A stretch of 64,000 bases of DNA from the NCBI RefSeq assembly GCF_000525835.1, contig NZ_AODD01000008.1, positions 1 through 64,000 of the forward strand. Reading direction: 5' to 3'. Under the pieces are notes generated by a model. The model saw nothing but the letters and a program-made list of their open reading frames with translations. It was not told where the DNA came from and searched no databases. This stretch comes from Listeria grandensis FSL F6-0971 (GTDB lineage: Bacteria; Bacillota; Bacilli; Lactobacillales; Listeriaceae). Positions 1 to 10,165 of this stretch are shown here, piece after piece (the first letter of the stretch is position 1; each line of letters starts with the position of its first letter). The translations under genes were made by a program, and so were the position numbers.

Positions 1-3000
1 GACAAATTTCACTAATTGTCTAGCTAGTTCGTCACCGTTTTTATCGTAGGCAACCATGATGATTTCATCTGTTTTCTTGATTTTCTTATCTGCTGCGTAG
101 AAGCTGAATTCGCCGTCTTTCATTGCTGCGCCTTTGAATTCGGTTCCGTTTTGGAACATGGAGATTTTAGCTACATCGCCAGAGTATGCTCCGGTGATAT
201 ATTTGTCGCCACTTACTGTGAAATCATTCGCTGTTAGCGAACCGCTATGTGCTGGTTGTTCTTGTGTTACTACTGTACTTGCTGAAGACGTTTTCCCATT
301 TTTTGTAACAGTTGCTGTCACTGTCGATCCGTAGGCTTGTTTTGGAATCGTAACCGTATAAGCTCCGTTCGCTGCTACTGTTCCGCTTGCTAGTTGGGTA
401 GTACCATTTTTGATGACAACGGTTCCGCCTGGTTCCCCTGTTCCAGTTACACTTGTTTGTTCTGATGTGATGCCATTAATCGTTGTTTTTGCAATAGCTT
501 GGCCTGCTGTTACGGTTGTAAACGCACTCGCTGTTTTGCCGCTTTTTGAAGCTGTTGCTGTTACGACTGTTCCTTCTGCTTGTTTTGGAATTGTGATGTT
601 ATATTTACCGTCTGATCCTACTGTTCCTGATCCGATTGTTGTTCCTGCTGTATTTTTGATGACAATCGCAGCGTTTGGCTCTGCTGTTCCTGTTGCTATT
701 GTTGCATCAGCTGTTAGCGAATTGATTGTTGTCGCGTCAATACCATCACGTACAACGGTTGTGCTTGCATTCGATGTTTTACCATTAGCAGTAGCCGTCG
801 CTGTAATAACTGCTCCTTCTACTTGTTTGGCAATCGTTAAGCTGTAAATTCCGTCAGAACCTACGCGACCTGTTGCAAGTTGTTTGCCATCTTGGTCTTT
901 TACAACGATTGTTGCATTTGGTTCTGCTAGTCCTGATACAGATGTTGATTCTGTCGTAAGTGTGTTAATGGTTGTTTGATCAATGCCATCACGTACCACG
1001 ATTGTTGATGCGGTAGATGTAAATTCTGCTAAAGAAGCTGTTGCCGTGATAACTGTTCCTTCTGCTTGTTTGGCAATCACCAAGCTGTAAATTCCATCAG
1101 AACCTACGCGGCCTGTTGCGAGTTGCTTACCATCTTGATCACTTACAACAAGTGTTGCGTTAGGCTCTGCTGTTCCTGTTGCTGTTGTTGATTCTGTTGT
1201 CACCTTGTTAATTGTTGTATCAATAATTTCACCACGAATAACTGTTGTTTGCGCAGTTGATGTTTTACCATTTGATGTTGCTGTCGCTGTTACAGTTGTT
1301 CCAGCTACTTGCTTAGGAATGGTGATGCTATATTTGCCATCTGATCCAACACGACCAGCTCCAAGTACATCGCCCGCATTATTTTTGATTTCAATAGCTG
1401 CGTTAGGTTCTGCTGTTCCTTCTGCTATCGTCGATTTTGTTGTTAAAGCTGAAATTGTTGTTTGTGCAAGGTCACCTTGTGTAACTGTTGTTATCGCTGA
1501 AGATGTTGCCGCTCCTTTTGTTGCCGTTGCTGTTACTCGTGTGCCCACGTCTTGTTGTGAAATGGTAATGCTGTATTTGCCATCTGATCCTACTTTTCCA
1601 GAACCGATAACTTCACCATTTGCTCTAATTTCAATAGCTGCATCCGGTTCCGCTGTTCCTGTTGCTGTTGTTGAATCTGTTGTTAGAGATGCAATCGTTG
1701 TTTGTGCAATTGATACTTGTTTTACTGTCGTTGTTGCTGAAGAATTAATACCGTTAGAAGTAGCGGTTGCTGTTACATTCGTCCCTACTGCTTGTTTCGG
1801 AATAATAACGCTGTAGTAACCATCTGATCCTACTTTCCCTGTCCCTATAGTGGCTCCTGCAGCATTCTTGATAACGATTGTTGCGTTTGGCTCTGCTACA
1901 CCAGTTGCGATTGTTGAATCTGTTGTAAGTTCCTCAATGGTAGTTTGTGCGATATTCGTTAATGTATAGCTACCACCGAAAAGTTTCGCTGTTGTTTTAC
2001 TTACGAATTGTGCTTGGAATTGCTCGCTATTTGAAGTTAGTTTCTTTTGACTCAAGTTGCCTTTTGCCCATCCTGATAAGTCAAAAGTTGCTGTTGTGAA
2101 GTTGTTGTAGTTATGCGTTGGTAATTCATTGTTGATTAAACCTGAATCCCATGTTGATAATCCTTTATCGGAATTAATATTGATGTTTGTTGAATTTCCT
2201 GCATAGTTGGCAAAAACAGAACCAACAGAGTTCGTATTTGTAATGGCAAAATTCGAACCGTTCTCAAATACTAATTTACCGCCTGTTTGCACTGTTCCTT
2301 GTTTACCTGTTGAAGTCGCAACAAAATCCGCGCCAGTTTGAACCGTCAAGTTACCGCTTGTAATGGAAATACCTTCTTCAATCAAATCTCCTGCGCTAGC
2401 TTTGAATTTAGCTCCTGTTTTAACGATCATGTTACCGCCTGAACCTGCTGTATAGATTGCTTGTCTATTTGTAGAAGTTAAGTCCATATTTCCTGCTACA
2501 GAGATTTGAGTGTTGTTATAATGACCATAAACAGCAATCTCTTTCGAATTTACTTTCAAATCCGAGTTTGCTTCTTGTGTTAAACTGCCGTACAAACGAA
2601 TAGCAGGGCATGAAGACGTAGATGAGAAATCAACTTTTGCACCGTTTTTAATAATGAAGGTTGTTCCTTGATAGACTTCTTCTAATGTCGCGCTTGCTGT
2701 AATGTTTCCTTCTAATACTGTTGTACCGTAAGCGTTATACACAAATTGTTTACCGCTAGAATTTACATCTTTATACGTAACTTCTACACCCTTATGTTCT
2801 GACCAGAATAACGGATAAATATTTTGATTCGTTATTGTTAAATCTTCCACGCGATTGACTGAATCTGCTTTGGCAATTCCTATTTTGGCAAAGTTCATAT
2901 CAATAGTGTGTCCATTACCGTATAAATTCTTTTGCGTTGTGAAGTTGAAGCTTGCCGTTACTTTGAAATCCGCTGTTAATTTAATATCTGTTACATTTGT

Positions 3001-3201
3001 ATTTAATAACGCTGCCTTGAATTCTGCAAACGTTGCTACCTCTGTTGCATTAGCAGGCGCTACCTTTAACGCTGCGTTTTTAAGTGCAGCTTCACTTGCA
3101 AATACGTTAACTGGTAATGTGCTTAGTAATGAGCTCCCAACCAATACGGTTGCTAAAACGATTGTTCCACTTTTTCTGATGATATTTTTTTTCGTTGACA
3201 T
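1..3201 (-). CDS. Secreted surface protein with pectate-lyase-like adhesive region and seven bacterial Ig repeats (partial, C terminus off window)
   Basis: Reading leftwards from an ATG at 3201, preceded by a strong AGGAGGA site at 3211-3217, the frame stays open to the left edge (about 1,067 codons). Residues 1-36 form a signal peptide (basic start, hydrophobic core, VFASEA cleavage region). Residues about 50-400 are rich in short beta-strand units and resemble the pectate-lyase-like adhesive domain seen in Listeria and related surface proteins. From about residue 415 to 990 there are seven tandem repeats of about 82 residues, each containing an AEPNA-type turn, a VGSDG motif and an IPKQ motif, typical of small bacterial Ig (Big_6-like) folds. 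A last Ig-like module (YITG, MFQNGTEF, MVAYDKNG) starts near residue 990 and is nearly identical to modules in the genes at 37-40 kb and 46-49 kb. No anchor can be seen because the end is missing. Likely a wall-associated adhesin; ligand unknown. Confidence 0.9.
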   Translation of the reverse strand, partial: MSTKKNIIRKSGTIVLATVLVGSSLLSTLPVNVFASEAALKNAALKVAPANATEVATFAEFKAALLNTNVTDIKLTADFKVTASFNFTTQKNLYGNGHTIDMNFAKIGIAKADSVNRVEDLTITNQNIYPLFWSEHKGVEVTYKDVNSSGKQFVYNAYGTTVLEGNITASATLEEVYQGTTFIIKNGAKVDFSSTSSCPAIRLYGSLTQEANSDLKVNSKEIAVYGHYNNTQISVAGNMDLTSTNRQAIYTAGSGGNMIVKTGAKFKASAGDLIEEGISITSGNLTVQTGADFVATSTGKQGTVQTGGKLVFENGSNFAITNTNSVGSVFANYAGNSTNININSDKGLSTWDSGLINNELPTHNYNNFTTATFDLSGWAKGNLSQKKLTSNSEQFQAQFVSKTTAKLFGGSYTLTNIAQTTIEELTTDSTIATGVAEPNATIVIKNAAGATIGTGKVGSDGYYSVIIPKQAVGTNVTATATSNGINSSATTTVKQVSIAQTTIASLTTDSTTATGTAEPDAAIEIRANGEVIGSGKVGSDGKYSITISQQDVGTRVTATATKGAATSSAITTVTQGDLAQTTISALTTKSTIAEGTAEPNAAIEIKNNAGDVLGAGRVGSDGKYSITIPKQVAGTTVTATATSNGKTSTAQTTVIRGEIIDTTINKVTTESTTATGTAEPNATLVVSDQDGKQLATGRVGSDGIYSLVIAKQAEGTVITATASLAEFTSTASTIVVRDGIDQTTINTLTTESTSVSGLAEPNATIVVKDQDGKQLATGRVGSDGIYSLTIAKQVEGAVITATATANGKTSNASTTVVRDGIDATTINSLTADATIATGTAEPNAAIVIKNTAGTTIGSGTVGSDGKYNITIPKQAEGTVVTATASKSGKTASAFTTVTAGQAIAKTTINGITSEQTSVTGTGEPGGTVVIKNGTTQLASGTVAANGAYTVTIPKQAYGSTVTATVTKNGKTSSASTVVTQEQPAHSGSLTANDFTVSGDKYITGAYSGDVAKISMFQNGTEFKGAAMKDGEFSFYAADKKIKKTDEIIMVAYDKNGDELARQLVKFV

Positions 3202-3706
3202 TAATAAATGTCCTCCTCTTGTTTAAATTAGTATTATTGTATAGTTATGCAACTATATTTTCGATTGAATTCATTTATTAATCCATACTTAAATGAATTT
3301 ATCGAACTATTATCAAAAGCTGTTATTACCACTTTTAATGATTTCTTATATTTTATCGTGTGTAATCTCCTTCCATTTACCATTGTAGTATAATTAAAAA
3401 CTATGCAATTCCATATTTCTAGAGTTTATCTATGTATTTTGTGAACATTTTTTACACGCCAAAAAAAAAAGAGATTTCAAGTTTTGATTTTAGTGACAGA
3501 AACAGTATTGAATGTAACGTTCCGATCTAGGTATTGCTCTTAAACTGGAGGGTGAGGAAGCTATCACTAGTAAATGTACGATTAATTCACCTCCGTTTAC
3601 GCACAGATTGATCAAATTTTTAAAAATTAATCCGTGACTGTTGACGTTGTAGCCCACAGTCTGGCTATAGTATAAAAAAACAGCTAACTTTTTTTATTTA
3701 TTTTAC
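3202..3706. other. Intergenic region upstream of the Ig-repeat surface gene
   Basis: About 500 bases without a convincing gene. It should hold the promoter of the surface gene that starts at 3201, but no clear -35/-10 pair was found. A TATTTTGTGAA half-site at 3435-3445 matches sites upstream of other exported-protein genes in this window. A GGAGGTGA on the minus strand near 3590 looks like a ribosome-binding site but is followed only by a short frame with no standard start codon. Confidence 0.5.
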
Positions 3707-3735
3707 TAAAAACCCGATTCTGCGGTAGAATCGGG
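3707..3735 (-). terminator. Rho-independent terminator of the 62-residue gene
   Basis: A perfect 9-bp stem (3713-3721 with 3727-3735) and a 5-base loop, followed on the minus strand by five T. It lies directly after the stop of the small gene at 3745. Confidence 0.85.
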
Positions 3736-3744
3736 CCAAATAAA

Positions 3745-3933
3745 TTATTTTAAATCATCTAGTTCGCGATAGGCTTCCATGTATTTTCCGCTATCAGCGA
3801 CCTCTGCATGATACAACGCCTTCAATGCAAAACTTTTCTCTAAATCATGTTCCACCATCAATTGCTTCAGTTTCTGCTGTAAACGCACATCTTCTCTCAC
3901 TAGTTGTTTCATCTGTGATTTTATATATCTCAT
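3745..3933 (-). CDS. Small helical cytoplasmic protein of unknown function (62 aa)
   Basis: The ATG at 3933 follows a GGAGGTGGAG ribosome-binding site, and the gene has its own terminator, so it is very likely real. The product is charged and helical throughout (many K, Q, L, E residues; MKQLV, KLKQLM, HAEVADSG) with no signal peptide, membrane segment or cysteine. I do not recognise the family. It lies 66 bases after the PhnA-like gene on the same strand, separated by a probable terminator, so co-transcription is uncertain. The helical, amphipathic pattern would fit a small coiled-coil or sporulation/stress-type protein, but nothing in the sequence decides between these. Confidence 0.75.
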   Translation of the reverse strand: MRYIKSQMKQLVREDVRLQQKLKQLMVEHDLEKSFALKALYHAEVADSGKYMEAYRELDDLK

Positions 3934-3950
3934 TTCTCCACCTCCAATTA

Positions 3951-3984
3951 AAAAGCGCCCACCTAAAATAAGTAAGCGCCTTTC
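3951..3984 (-). terminator. Probable terminator of the phnA-like gene
   Basis: On the minus strand a ten-pair stem with one bulge and two G-T pairs (arms around 3975-3984 and 3951-3962) ends in TTTTT. It lies 16 bases after the stop of the gene at 4000. Confidence 0.6.
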
Positions 3985-3999
3985 GAATTACAGAAAAAA

Positions 4000-4338
4000 T
4001 CAAAGCTTCTTCACAAACTCCGATTTTAATTTCATTGGTCCAAAACCATCAATTTTGCAGTCGATATCGTGATCGCCGTCGACTAAACGAATGTTTTTTA
4101 CTTTTGTTCCAATTTTGACCACGGATGAACTTCCTTTTACTTTCAAGTCCTTTATTACCGTGATAGAATCGCCATCTGTTAAAACATTCCCGTTAGAATC
4201 GCGGACAACCTTCGCGTCATCACTTGCTTCAGCCGCCTCAGCAGACCACTCGTGACCACATTCTGGACAAATAAATAGACCGCGATCTTCGTACGTGTAT
4301 TCTGAATTACATTCTGGGCATTTTGGCAAATCAGCCAT
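4000..4338 (-). CDS. phnA: PhnA/YjdM-family zinc-ribbon protein (112 aa)
   Basis: The N terminus holds a zinc ribbon with two CPEC pairs (residues 7-10 and 24-27: CPEC...CPEC), followed by a VVRDSNGN linker and the compact C-terminal PhnA domain ([30 protein letters not shown]). This is the complete two-domain layout of PhnA/YjdM proteins at their usual length of about 110 residues. The historic name links the family to alkylphosphonate use, but the Bacillota members have no proven enzymatic role, and no phn genes lie nearby. The start at 4338 is supported by GGAGGAACTAAA just upstream. Cytoplasmic. Family assignment is firm; function is open. Confidence 0.9.
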   Translation of the reverse strand: MADLPKCPECNSEYTYEDRGLFICPECGHEWSAEAAEASDDAKVVRDSNGNVLTDGDSITVIKDLKVKGSSSVVKIGTKVKNIRLVDGDHDIDCKIDGFGPMKLKSEFVKKL

Positions 4339-4523
4339 ATTTTAGTTCCTCCATTTCGATTTTATACTTCTATTATAGTACAAAATCGTGAGGAACTCCA
4401 TGCCGCGGCGATTTCTTTCTTCAACCCGTTCAAAAATAATATCGCAAGTTGGCTAATTCGATGTCGTACGTCATTCAAAAAACGCCGCGTCTGGCATTCC
4501 ATCATCTACTCTTTAATCGATCT

Positions 4524-4543
4524 AAAAAAGGGCTGGGACAACC
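4524..4543 (-). terminator. Short terminator after the LPETG adhesin gene
   Basis: On the minus strand GGTTG-TCC-CAGCC is followed by CTTTTTT, just after the adhesin stop. The plus-strand sequence GGGCTGGGACA is the same end motif seen in the long palindromic element at 33881-34116. Confidence 0.6.
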
Positions 4544-4549
4544 TAATCC

Positions 4550-7500
4550 TTATTTTCTATTCATTCTGAACCAGCCTGCAAGAAGTAAGGCGCCCATCAT
4601 CATAAACAAGATCGACTCTGATTGGTTATCACCTGTTTCTGGAAGTTTAGTATCTTTTGAAGGCGTCATTGGTCGTTTACTTGGATGAGCCACTTTATTA
4701 TCTTTTTTATGGTCCTCTTTGTGCTCGACTGGTGGCAATTTTGTAGGTGTTTTTTGATTGGCGAATTGTAGTTGAATCGCTGTTGGTTTACCTGCCGCCT
4801 CTGCTGTAACTGTAAACGGAATCGGTGTAGCCTTTTTCTCATAACCGCTTGGTGCCTTGGTTTCTATGAAGTAGTAATCACCTGGTGCTAGCTCGCCTAC
4901 TTTTATTTCGCCTTCTGAATCGGAGGTGAGATTCGTTGCAATCACTTGTTTTTTGTCGTCGAGTAAATCGAATGTCGCGCCTGCTAGCGGATTCGCGAAA
5001 TCATCCGTTTTCGTTAGGACAACAGAGCCTTGATAATTGATGAAATCGCCGAGCTGAACGACTTCTGGCGCTCCTAACAAATCACGCTTAATTGTAAAAT
5101 TCATCGGCGCTGTATTTAGAATATAACCATGTGGCGCCTCCATTTCAATGAGTTGATATGCACCAGGATGGAGGTTAGCCAACGTGACACCACCATCTTC
5201 TCCCGAAATTATGTCCGTTTGTAGCGTTTCTCCAGTCGTCCGATTGATGAGCTTAAATTTCGCGTCTGCCAAACCGTGATGCGTTTCATCCGTTTTGCGA
5301 AACTCGATTTTACCTTGATAATTCGTAATATGACCTGTATCCATCAAATCCGGATTCCCTGGGTACGTATCTAAAATCGTAAAATAAATCGGATTGGTGT
5401 TGATAATATAGCCGTGCGGCGCTTTCGTTTCGACAATTTTGTAGTAGCCTGGTGCCAAATCGCCGTAATCCACGCGACCATCGGAGGCTGCAACTGGCTT
5501 CCCAACCACTTTTCCATCGATATCATAAATCGTAAATTCAGCGCCCGCCAAGACCTCTTCGTCCTCACCTTGCTTCACCAATGCCACTTTCCCTTTAAAA
5601 TTCGTAAAATTACCTAAGTCTACTGTGGTAGGCACGTCCGGCGCTGATTCTGGAATCTCGAATGCGATCGGATAGCTATTCAAAATGTAACCCGTCGGCG
5701 CCTTTACTTCGACTAATGTGTACTGACCCGGCGCAATATCTGTCGCAGCAACGAGCCCATCCTCACCTGTCACTATCGTCTTCACTGTGTCGCTATCCTC
5801 GTTCCGCAGCTCGAATACCGCACCTGACAAGGGCTCATTATCACTATTTACTTTTCGCAATTCAAAACGACCTTGGTAATCCGTGAATGTTTTTTGAACC
5901 GCCTCTAGTTTTCCGTGTGCTTTATCTGCAATCGTGAATGCCACTGGCGTCGTGTTCACCAAATATCCAGTCGGTGCGCTCACCTCTACAAATTGGTACG
6001 TCCCTGGCGCTAAATCGCGTGCATGGATTTCCCCAGCCTCATTCGTTACTAAATTCTCTCGTACAGTTACACCATTTTCGTCCACCACTTTGAAAACCGC
6101 TCCCGCTAGTAAATCGCCGCCATCATTCTTTTTCACGAGCGTCGCGCTACCTTGATAGTTCGTAAAATTAGCTAATGTTTTCACCGCTGGCTTTCCGTCC
6201 ACTGCAGTAGCAATCACAAACTCGAGTGACTTCGTATTTAACGTGTAACCCGTTGGCGCCTTCGTTTCCATAACTGTGTATACACCTGGTGCTAAACCTG
6301 TCGCGCTCACCTGACCAGACTCGTCCGATTTCAGTATCTGAAGCACCGTTCCCGACTGACCTTTCAACTCAAACTCAGCTCCAGCAAGCGCCCGACCAGT
6401 CTCGTCCTGCTTCATAAACGCGATACTACCTTGATAATTCACAAAAGGACCTACCGTCACATCCGCAATTTGTCCATTACTATCTTCTGCGACGACAAAC
6501 GGAACCGGTTCTGAATTAATGATAAACCCTTGCGGCGCATCCGTTTCAATCATTCGATAATTCGCCGGGAGTAAACCATCAATAACAAGTTTGCCATCAG
6601 TGCCCGTTTTGAAAGTCTCATCCGAACGAATATCCAACCAGTCCGTCCCAACTTGCCATTGTAGCTTGAACACCGCTCCCGACAAGGCTTGGCCCGCCTC
6701 ATCCTGCTTCACAAGCGTCACCTTATTCGGCGTATTGACAATTTCTTGCACAATATCCGCTCGGCTCGTCGCCCTAGAAATCGTCACCTTCTTGCCCTGC
6801 GCGAGCTCATCCGAAACTGTGTATCCCGCCGGTGCCTTCACTTCTTTTAAAACATATGTCCCATATGGCAAATTACCAAACGTCAGTTTACCATTTTCAT
6901 CCACTTCGCCATCACGCATTACGACACGATTATTTTTGTCCAAAAGTTGGAACTCGGCGTCACGCAACACCTGACCATTTCCATCGACCTTTTGGAAAGA
7001 AATACTGCCCTTCGTTCCAACCGCGGTACCGCCGCCGTCAGAAACAACAACATCAAGTTCGGTACCGTCCCCGCCAGTTACTTCCTCCTTATGATTCCCA
7101 GTGATTTTGACATTGTTAGAAACCTTATCTCGGCTCCCCGTCATGAGCACCATCGTGCGATACTGAATCACATAAGCCGCATCGATTTCACCGATAAAAC
7201 GCACCTTCAGCTCCTGTTGCCCCGTCTCATTATCCGTCGTGAGCCCCACCGTATAATCCTCATCACGAATAAGCGTTTCGTGCGGATTCACACTCAGCGT
7301 CCCATCCACACTCACCATCGTGCCATGCACCACAAGCGAATCCAGATCAATCGTCTGATTCGTCGATGGGCGATCCGTCACAACAACATCATCCATCTGC
7401 GAAAGACTCGGATTCACCGTAACCGACCAGTTCACAAACCCGTCATCATCCTGCTCCCCAGATTTCAGCGCGAGCTTACCGCCATGCTTCACCGACACAT

Positions 7501-10165
7501 CCGCACTGAGCGTCCGATCCGGATACGAATCATTTTTGAAAACCGCGTCATTCTTATAATTCGCCGAAACCAGTTGCCCTTTCACACTCGTTTCAAATTC
7601 CACTAAATACTGCGCAACCTTCCCGTCCGGAAAGTTCACCGTCAACGTCTCCTGATTACGCTTCGACGGCTCATTAATCACAAAATCCGAATGATCCTCA
7701 ATCTCCGCACCCTTCACAATCGAACCGTCTGGATTCACCGAATAATGATAAATTTTGACAGAGTTCGGTACATATTGCTGATTCCCTAAAATCGGGTCCA
7801 CAATCTTAGCATTATCAAGCGGTTTACCATCATAATTAATCCCAATCGTCCAAGTAATCAGACCAGACCTCGCGTTATACGACCCCTGTTTAAAACCATT
7901 ATATTTCGTCGGATTATTCGGGTTAAAAACAACCTCATCATCACTCGTATGCGGTTTATCAAACTCATCTAACCAAGTTCCTGTCACACTATTTTTAAAC
8001 GTCCCCGTTTTCGAACCATGCCAACTCGCATTCGTATCAAATACCGTGTCATACGAAATCTTAAACTGATGCTTCGTCTCCGCCTTATAATCATTCAAAA
8101 AAGCAATCTTAAAAATATTAGCCTGCTGATCGTATACAAATTCATAATCCGTACCCTCGACCAACGCACGATCCCCGTCCACATCGTAAACCTTTAGCGA
8201 TTCTGGAAGCAGCTTCAGACCATTACTCAATGTATCAGTAAGCTCCCAATTCTTCATCACATAATGATTTTTATTGACATCAATCGTCCAAGAAGCCCTC
8301 TTATTTTCATAATCTACCGAAGCAAGTTTTTTAACGAGATTTTGTTGATATAATGTACCCGAAGAACCACCAGTCTGCCCTGTATCTATGTCCACCCGAT
8401 TCGAAACATTTATATTTTCATCTACCGTACCAGAAATCCCTGTTTTATATTTAATTTTCACTGCACTATCCACATCATGCAAAAAGCGGATTTCAAAACC
8501 AGTTGCGGTTTTCACAAGCTCATAATCTACACCCACAACAAGCAGCGCACCTTGTATCTCTCTTCCATCTTGGTCAAAAGTAACGGTATGCAATTTCGCC
8601 GAAGTATCGATCAAAATCATTCTATCTGAGCCAAAAGTATCCTTGATCACCGCATCCTTTTGCGCAATATGTTTTTCACCATAATTATATTTAACCGTCC
8701 ATTCAAAGGTTTGCTTATCCGAATCATAGTTAGTGGAAGACTTCGTGAGTATTTTGCCATATGACGCATCCACAGTAGCAGACGCCGTCAAACCTTCCGG
8801 ATCATCATCGCTCGACAGAGTCGCTTTATTTTTAAACGAAACTGTGCCACCATCCAGTGATTTTTGATCCTCATTAATCAATGTATTGTATATCAAGCGA
8901 TACGCATGATTAATCGGATCTGTGAATGTCACGTTCCCATCCTGATCCACCACATATCCCGTCGTAACCAACTTCTCACTTTCCGCCACAACATTCCCGT
9001 GCAAATCAACATCCACCTGATAAACCTGCACAGACTCGTACGTCAAACCTTCCGGAAACGCCTCTGTCACATGCGCATTCAGCAGCTTATCAAGACTTTT
9101 ATTCACATCCACATGCCAGATCACCCGATTCGGATTCTGCACCTTATCAAAATGACCACCCTTATCAATTGTCGATCCCGGCTTTGGCTTAATCATAACC
9201 TCTGTCGACGGCAAATTCACTTCATCTGGAATCTTAATAATCATATCGCCCGGCCCATCAATCCCATTCTCATTGAACCCTGCGTTAAAGTTAAGCGTTC
9301 CTCTAACCTCGGAACTCCCCTTCACCGCATCTGTAAACGTGATCGTCACCGTTCCATCCATATTCACCTTTGCCGATCCATACTCATCTAAATTAATGAT
9401 CATATTTTTAGAAATTTTTATGTTATCTGGTAACTTAAACGTATAAAAATCCCCTTCGTTCACTAGCGCGCCAACATCATCCGGAATTTTCCAATCAAAT
9501 GAAAATAGAATAGAATCCTCCACAGTCGGCTCTGTCACAACATTCCCGTCCGGATCTTTATACGTTACAACCATATCAGCTAAAATCGAGCGCTCCTTCT
9601 CCGGATAACCGAGCGTAGCAAAAATACCCTTCAGATCTTGCGGTCCTTCCTTTACAAGCGGCGCCACCAAAGTAGCATTAGATTTTTCCGGAACTTTCCG
9701 CCCCACTTCCGGCCTCGTCATCTCTTTCGAAATCGTCCTTATTCCATCCGAAAAAGTCACCGTTCCCGTTTTTGCGTCTCCCAGTAATTCACCATTTAAT
9801 TGAAAATTAAAAATAGTATCTACCTGAGCTGGAATCAAAAAACTAATCGTATTATTTTTCACATCGTAATTCCCGATAATCTTCTGTTCCCCATCCAAAA
9901 CCACACGATTCTCAAATGCTGAAACAAGCACATTTTCAGAAACCTTGATCGTCCCAAGTATCTCCTTATCCGAGTGATTCACTACACGTCCGCCGAGTTT
10001 ATATGTACCCGCTCCATTTGTGTCATTATTCACAACAGTGTTCAATAGCGTAACGCCGTCTACCTCTTTTGTATCTTCAGTTGTCTGTGCCGTAACCAAT
10101 TGCGGTAAAATCATTTGCAGTATCAAAAGAAGCGCCGCGAAAAGACTAAATACCCTTTTCATCAT
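4550..10165 (-). CDS. Very large LPETG wall-anchored adhesin with collagen-binding-type domains and eight SpaA/CnaB repeats (1,871 aa)
   Basis: The ATG at 10165 (followed at once by a second ATG) is chosen because GGAGGGAGAACG lies just upstream and a classic signal peptide follows; the open frame extends a further 15 codons without support. After the signal come an N-terminal all-beta adhesin region (to about residue 330), then four or five collagen-binding-type domains of about 130-150 residues (to about 1070), then eight SpaA/prealbumin-like repeats of about 93 residues. Each repeat opens with a lysine strand, has a GA.F.L core and closes with an E.(K/E)AP.GY motif, the pattern of CnaB domains that form internal isopeptide bonds. 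A K/P-rich linker leads to LPETG, a hydrophobic segment and NRK. It is therefore exported and linked to peptidoglycan by sortase A. A rigid stalk with a distal binding head is the likely design; the ligand cannot be told from sequence. Confidence 0.95.
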   Translation of the reverse strand: MMKRVFSLFAALLLILQMILPQLVTAQTTEDTKEVDGVTLLNTVVNNDTNGAGTYKLGGRVVNHSDKEILGTIKVSENVLVSAFENRVVLDGEQKIIGNYDVKNNTISFLIPAQVDTIFNFQLNGELLGDAKTGTVTFSDGIRTISKEMTRPEVGRKVPEKSNATLVAPLVKEGPQDLKGIFATLGYPEKERSILADMVVTYKDPDGNVVTEPTVEDSILFSFDWKIPDDVGALVNEGDFYTFKLPDNIKISKNMIINLDEYGSAKVNMDGTVTITFTDAVKGSSEVRGTLNFNAGFNENGIDGPGDMIIKIPDEVNLPSTEVMIKPKPGSTIDKGGHFDKVQNPNRVIWHVDVNKSLDKLLNAHVTEAFPEGLTYESVQVYQVDVDLHGNVVAESEKLVTTGYVVDQDGNVTFTDPINHAYRLIYNTLINEDQKSLDGGTVSFKNKATLSSDDDPEGLTASATVDASYGKILTKSSTNYDSDKQTFEWTVKYNYGEKHIAQKDAVIKDTFGSDRMILIDTSAKLHTVTFDQDGREIQGALLVVGVDYELVKTATGFEIRFLHDVDSAVKIKYKTGISGTVDENINVSNRVDIDTGQTGGSSGTLYQQNLVKKLASVDYENKRASWTIDVNKNHYVMKNWELTDTLSNGLKLLPESLKVYDVDGDRALVEGTDYEFVYDQQANIFKIAFLNDYKAETKHQFKISYDTVFDTNASWHGSKTGTFKNSVTGTWLDEFDKPHTSDDEVVFNPNNPTKYNGFKQGSYNARSGLITWTIGINYDGKPLDNAKIVDPILGNQQYVPNSVKIYHYSVNPDGSIVKGAEIEDHSDFVINEPSKRNQETLTVNFPDGKVAQYLVEFETSVKGQLVSANYKNDAVFKNDSYPDRTLSADVSVKHGGKLALKSGEQDDDGFVNWSVTVNPSLSQMDDVVVTDRPSTNQTIDLDSLVVHGTMVSVDGTLSVNPHETLIRDEDYTVGLTTDNETGQQELKVRFIGEIDAAYVIQYRTMVLMTGSRDKVSNNVKITGNHKEEVTGGDGTELDVVVSDGGGTAVGTKGSISFQKVDGNGQVLRDAEFQLLDKNNRVVMRDGEVDENGKLTFGNLPYGTYVLKEVKAPAGYTVSDELAQGKKVTISRATSRADIVQEIVNTPNKVTLVKQDEAGQALSGAVFKLQWQVGTDWLDIRSDETFKTGTDGKLVIDGLLPANYRMIETDAPQGFIINSEPVPFVVAEDSNGQIADVTVGPFVNYQGSIAFMKQDETGRALAGAEFELKGQSGTVLQILKSDESGQVSATGLAPGVYTVMETKAPTGYTLNTKSLEFVIATAVDGKPAVKTLANFTNYQGSATLVKKNDGGDLLAGAVFKVVDENGVTVRENLVTNEAGEIHARDLAPGTYQFVEVSAPTGYLVNTTPVAFTIADKAHGKLEAVQKTFTDYQGRFELRKVNSDNEPLSGAVFELRNEDSDTVKTIVTGEDGLVAATDIAPGQYTLVEVKAPTGYILNSYPIAFEIPESAPDVPTTVDLGNFTNFKGKVALVKQGEDEEVLAGAEFTIYDIDGKVVGKPVAASDGRVDYGDLAPGYYKIVETKAPHGYIINTNPIYFTILDTYPGNPDLMDTGHITNYQGKIEFRKTDETHHGLADAKFKLINRTTGETLQTDIISGEDGGVTLANLHPGAYQLIEMEAPHGYILNTAPMNFTIKRDLLGAPEVVQLGDFINYQGSVVLTKTDDFANPLAGATFDLLDDKKQVIATNLTSDSEGEIKVGELAPGDYYFIETKAPSGYEKKATPIPFTVTAEAAGKPTAIQLQFANQKTPTKLPPVEHKEDHKKDNKVAHPSKRPMTPSKDTKLPETGDNQSESILFMMMGALLLAGWFRMNRK

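Noticed and set aside
410..1816. Plus-strand open frames with repeated V/A/T-rich products
   Set aside because: They mirror the Ig repeats of the minus-strand surface gene and repeat with the same period; no start signals.
3580..3610. Strong GGAGGTGA on the minus strand in a gene-free region
   Set aside because: No ATG, GTG or TTG lies at a usable distance, and the following frame is short; may be a decayed gene start.
6947..7606. 219-codon open frame on the plus strand
   Set aside because: It lies antisense to the large adhesin, has a low-complexity R/H/I-rich product and no ribosome-binding site; a shadow of the coding strand's codon bias.
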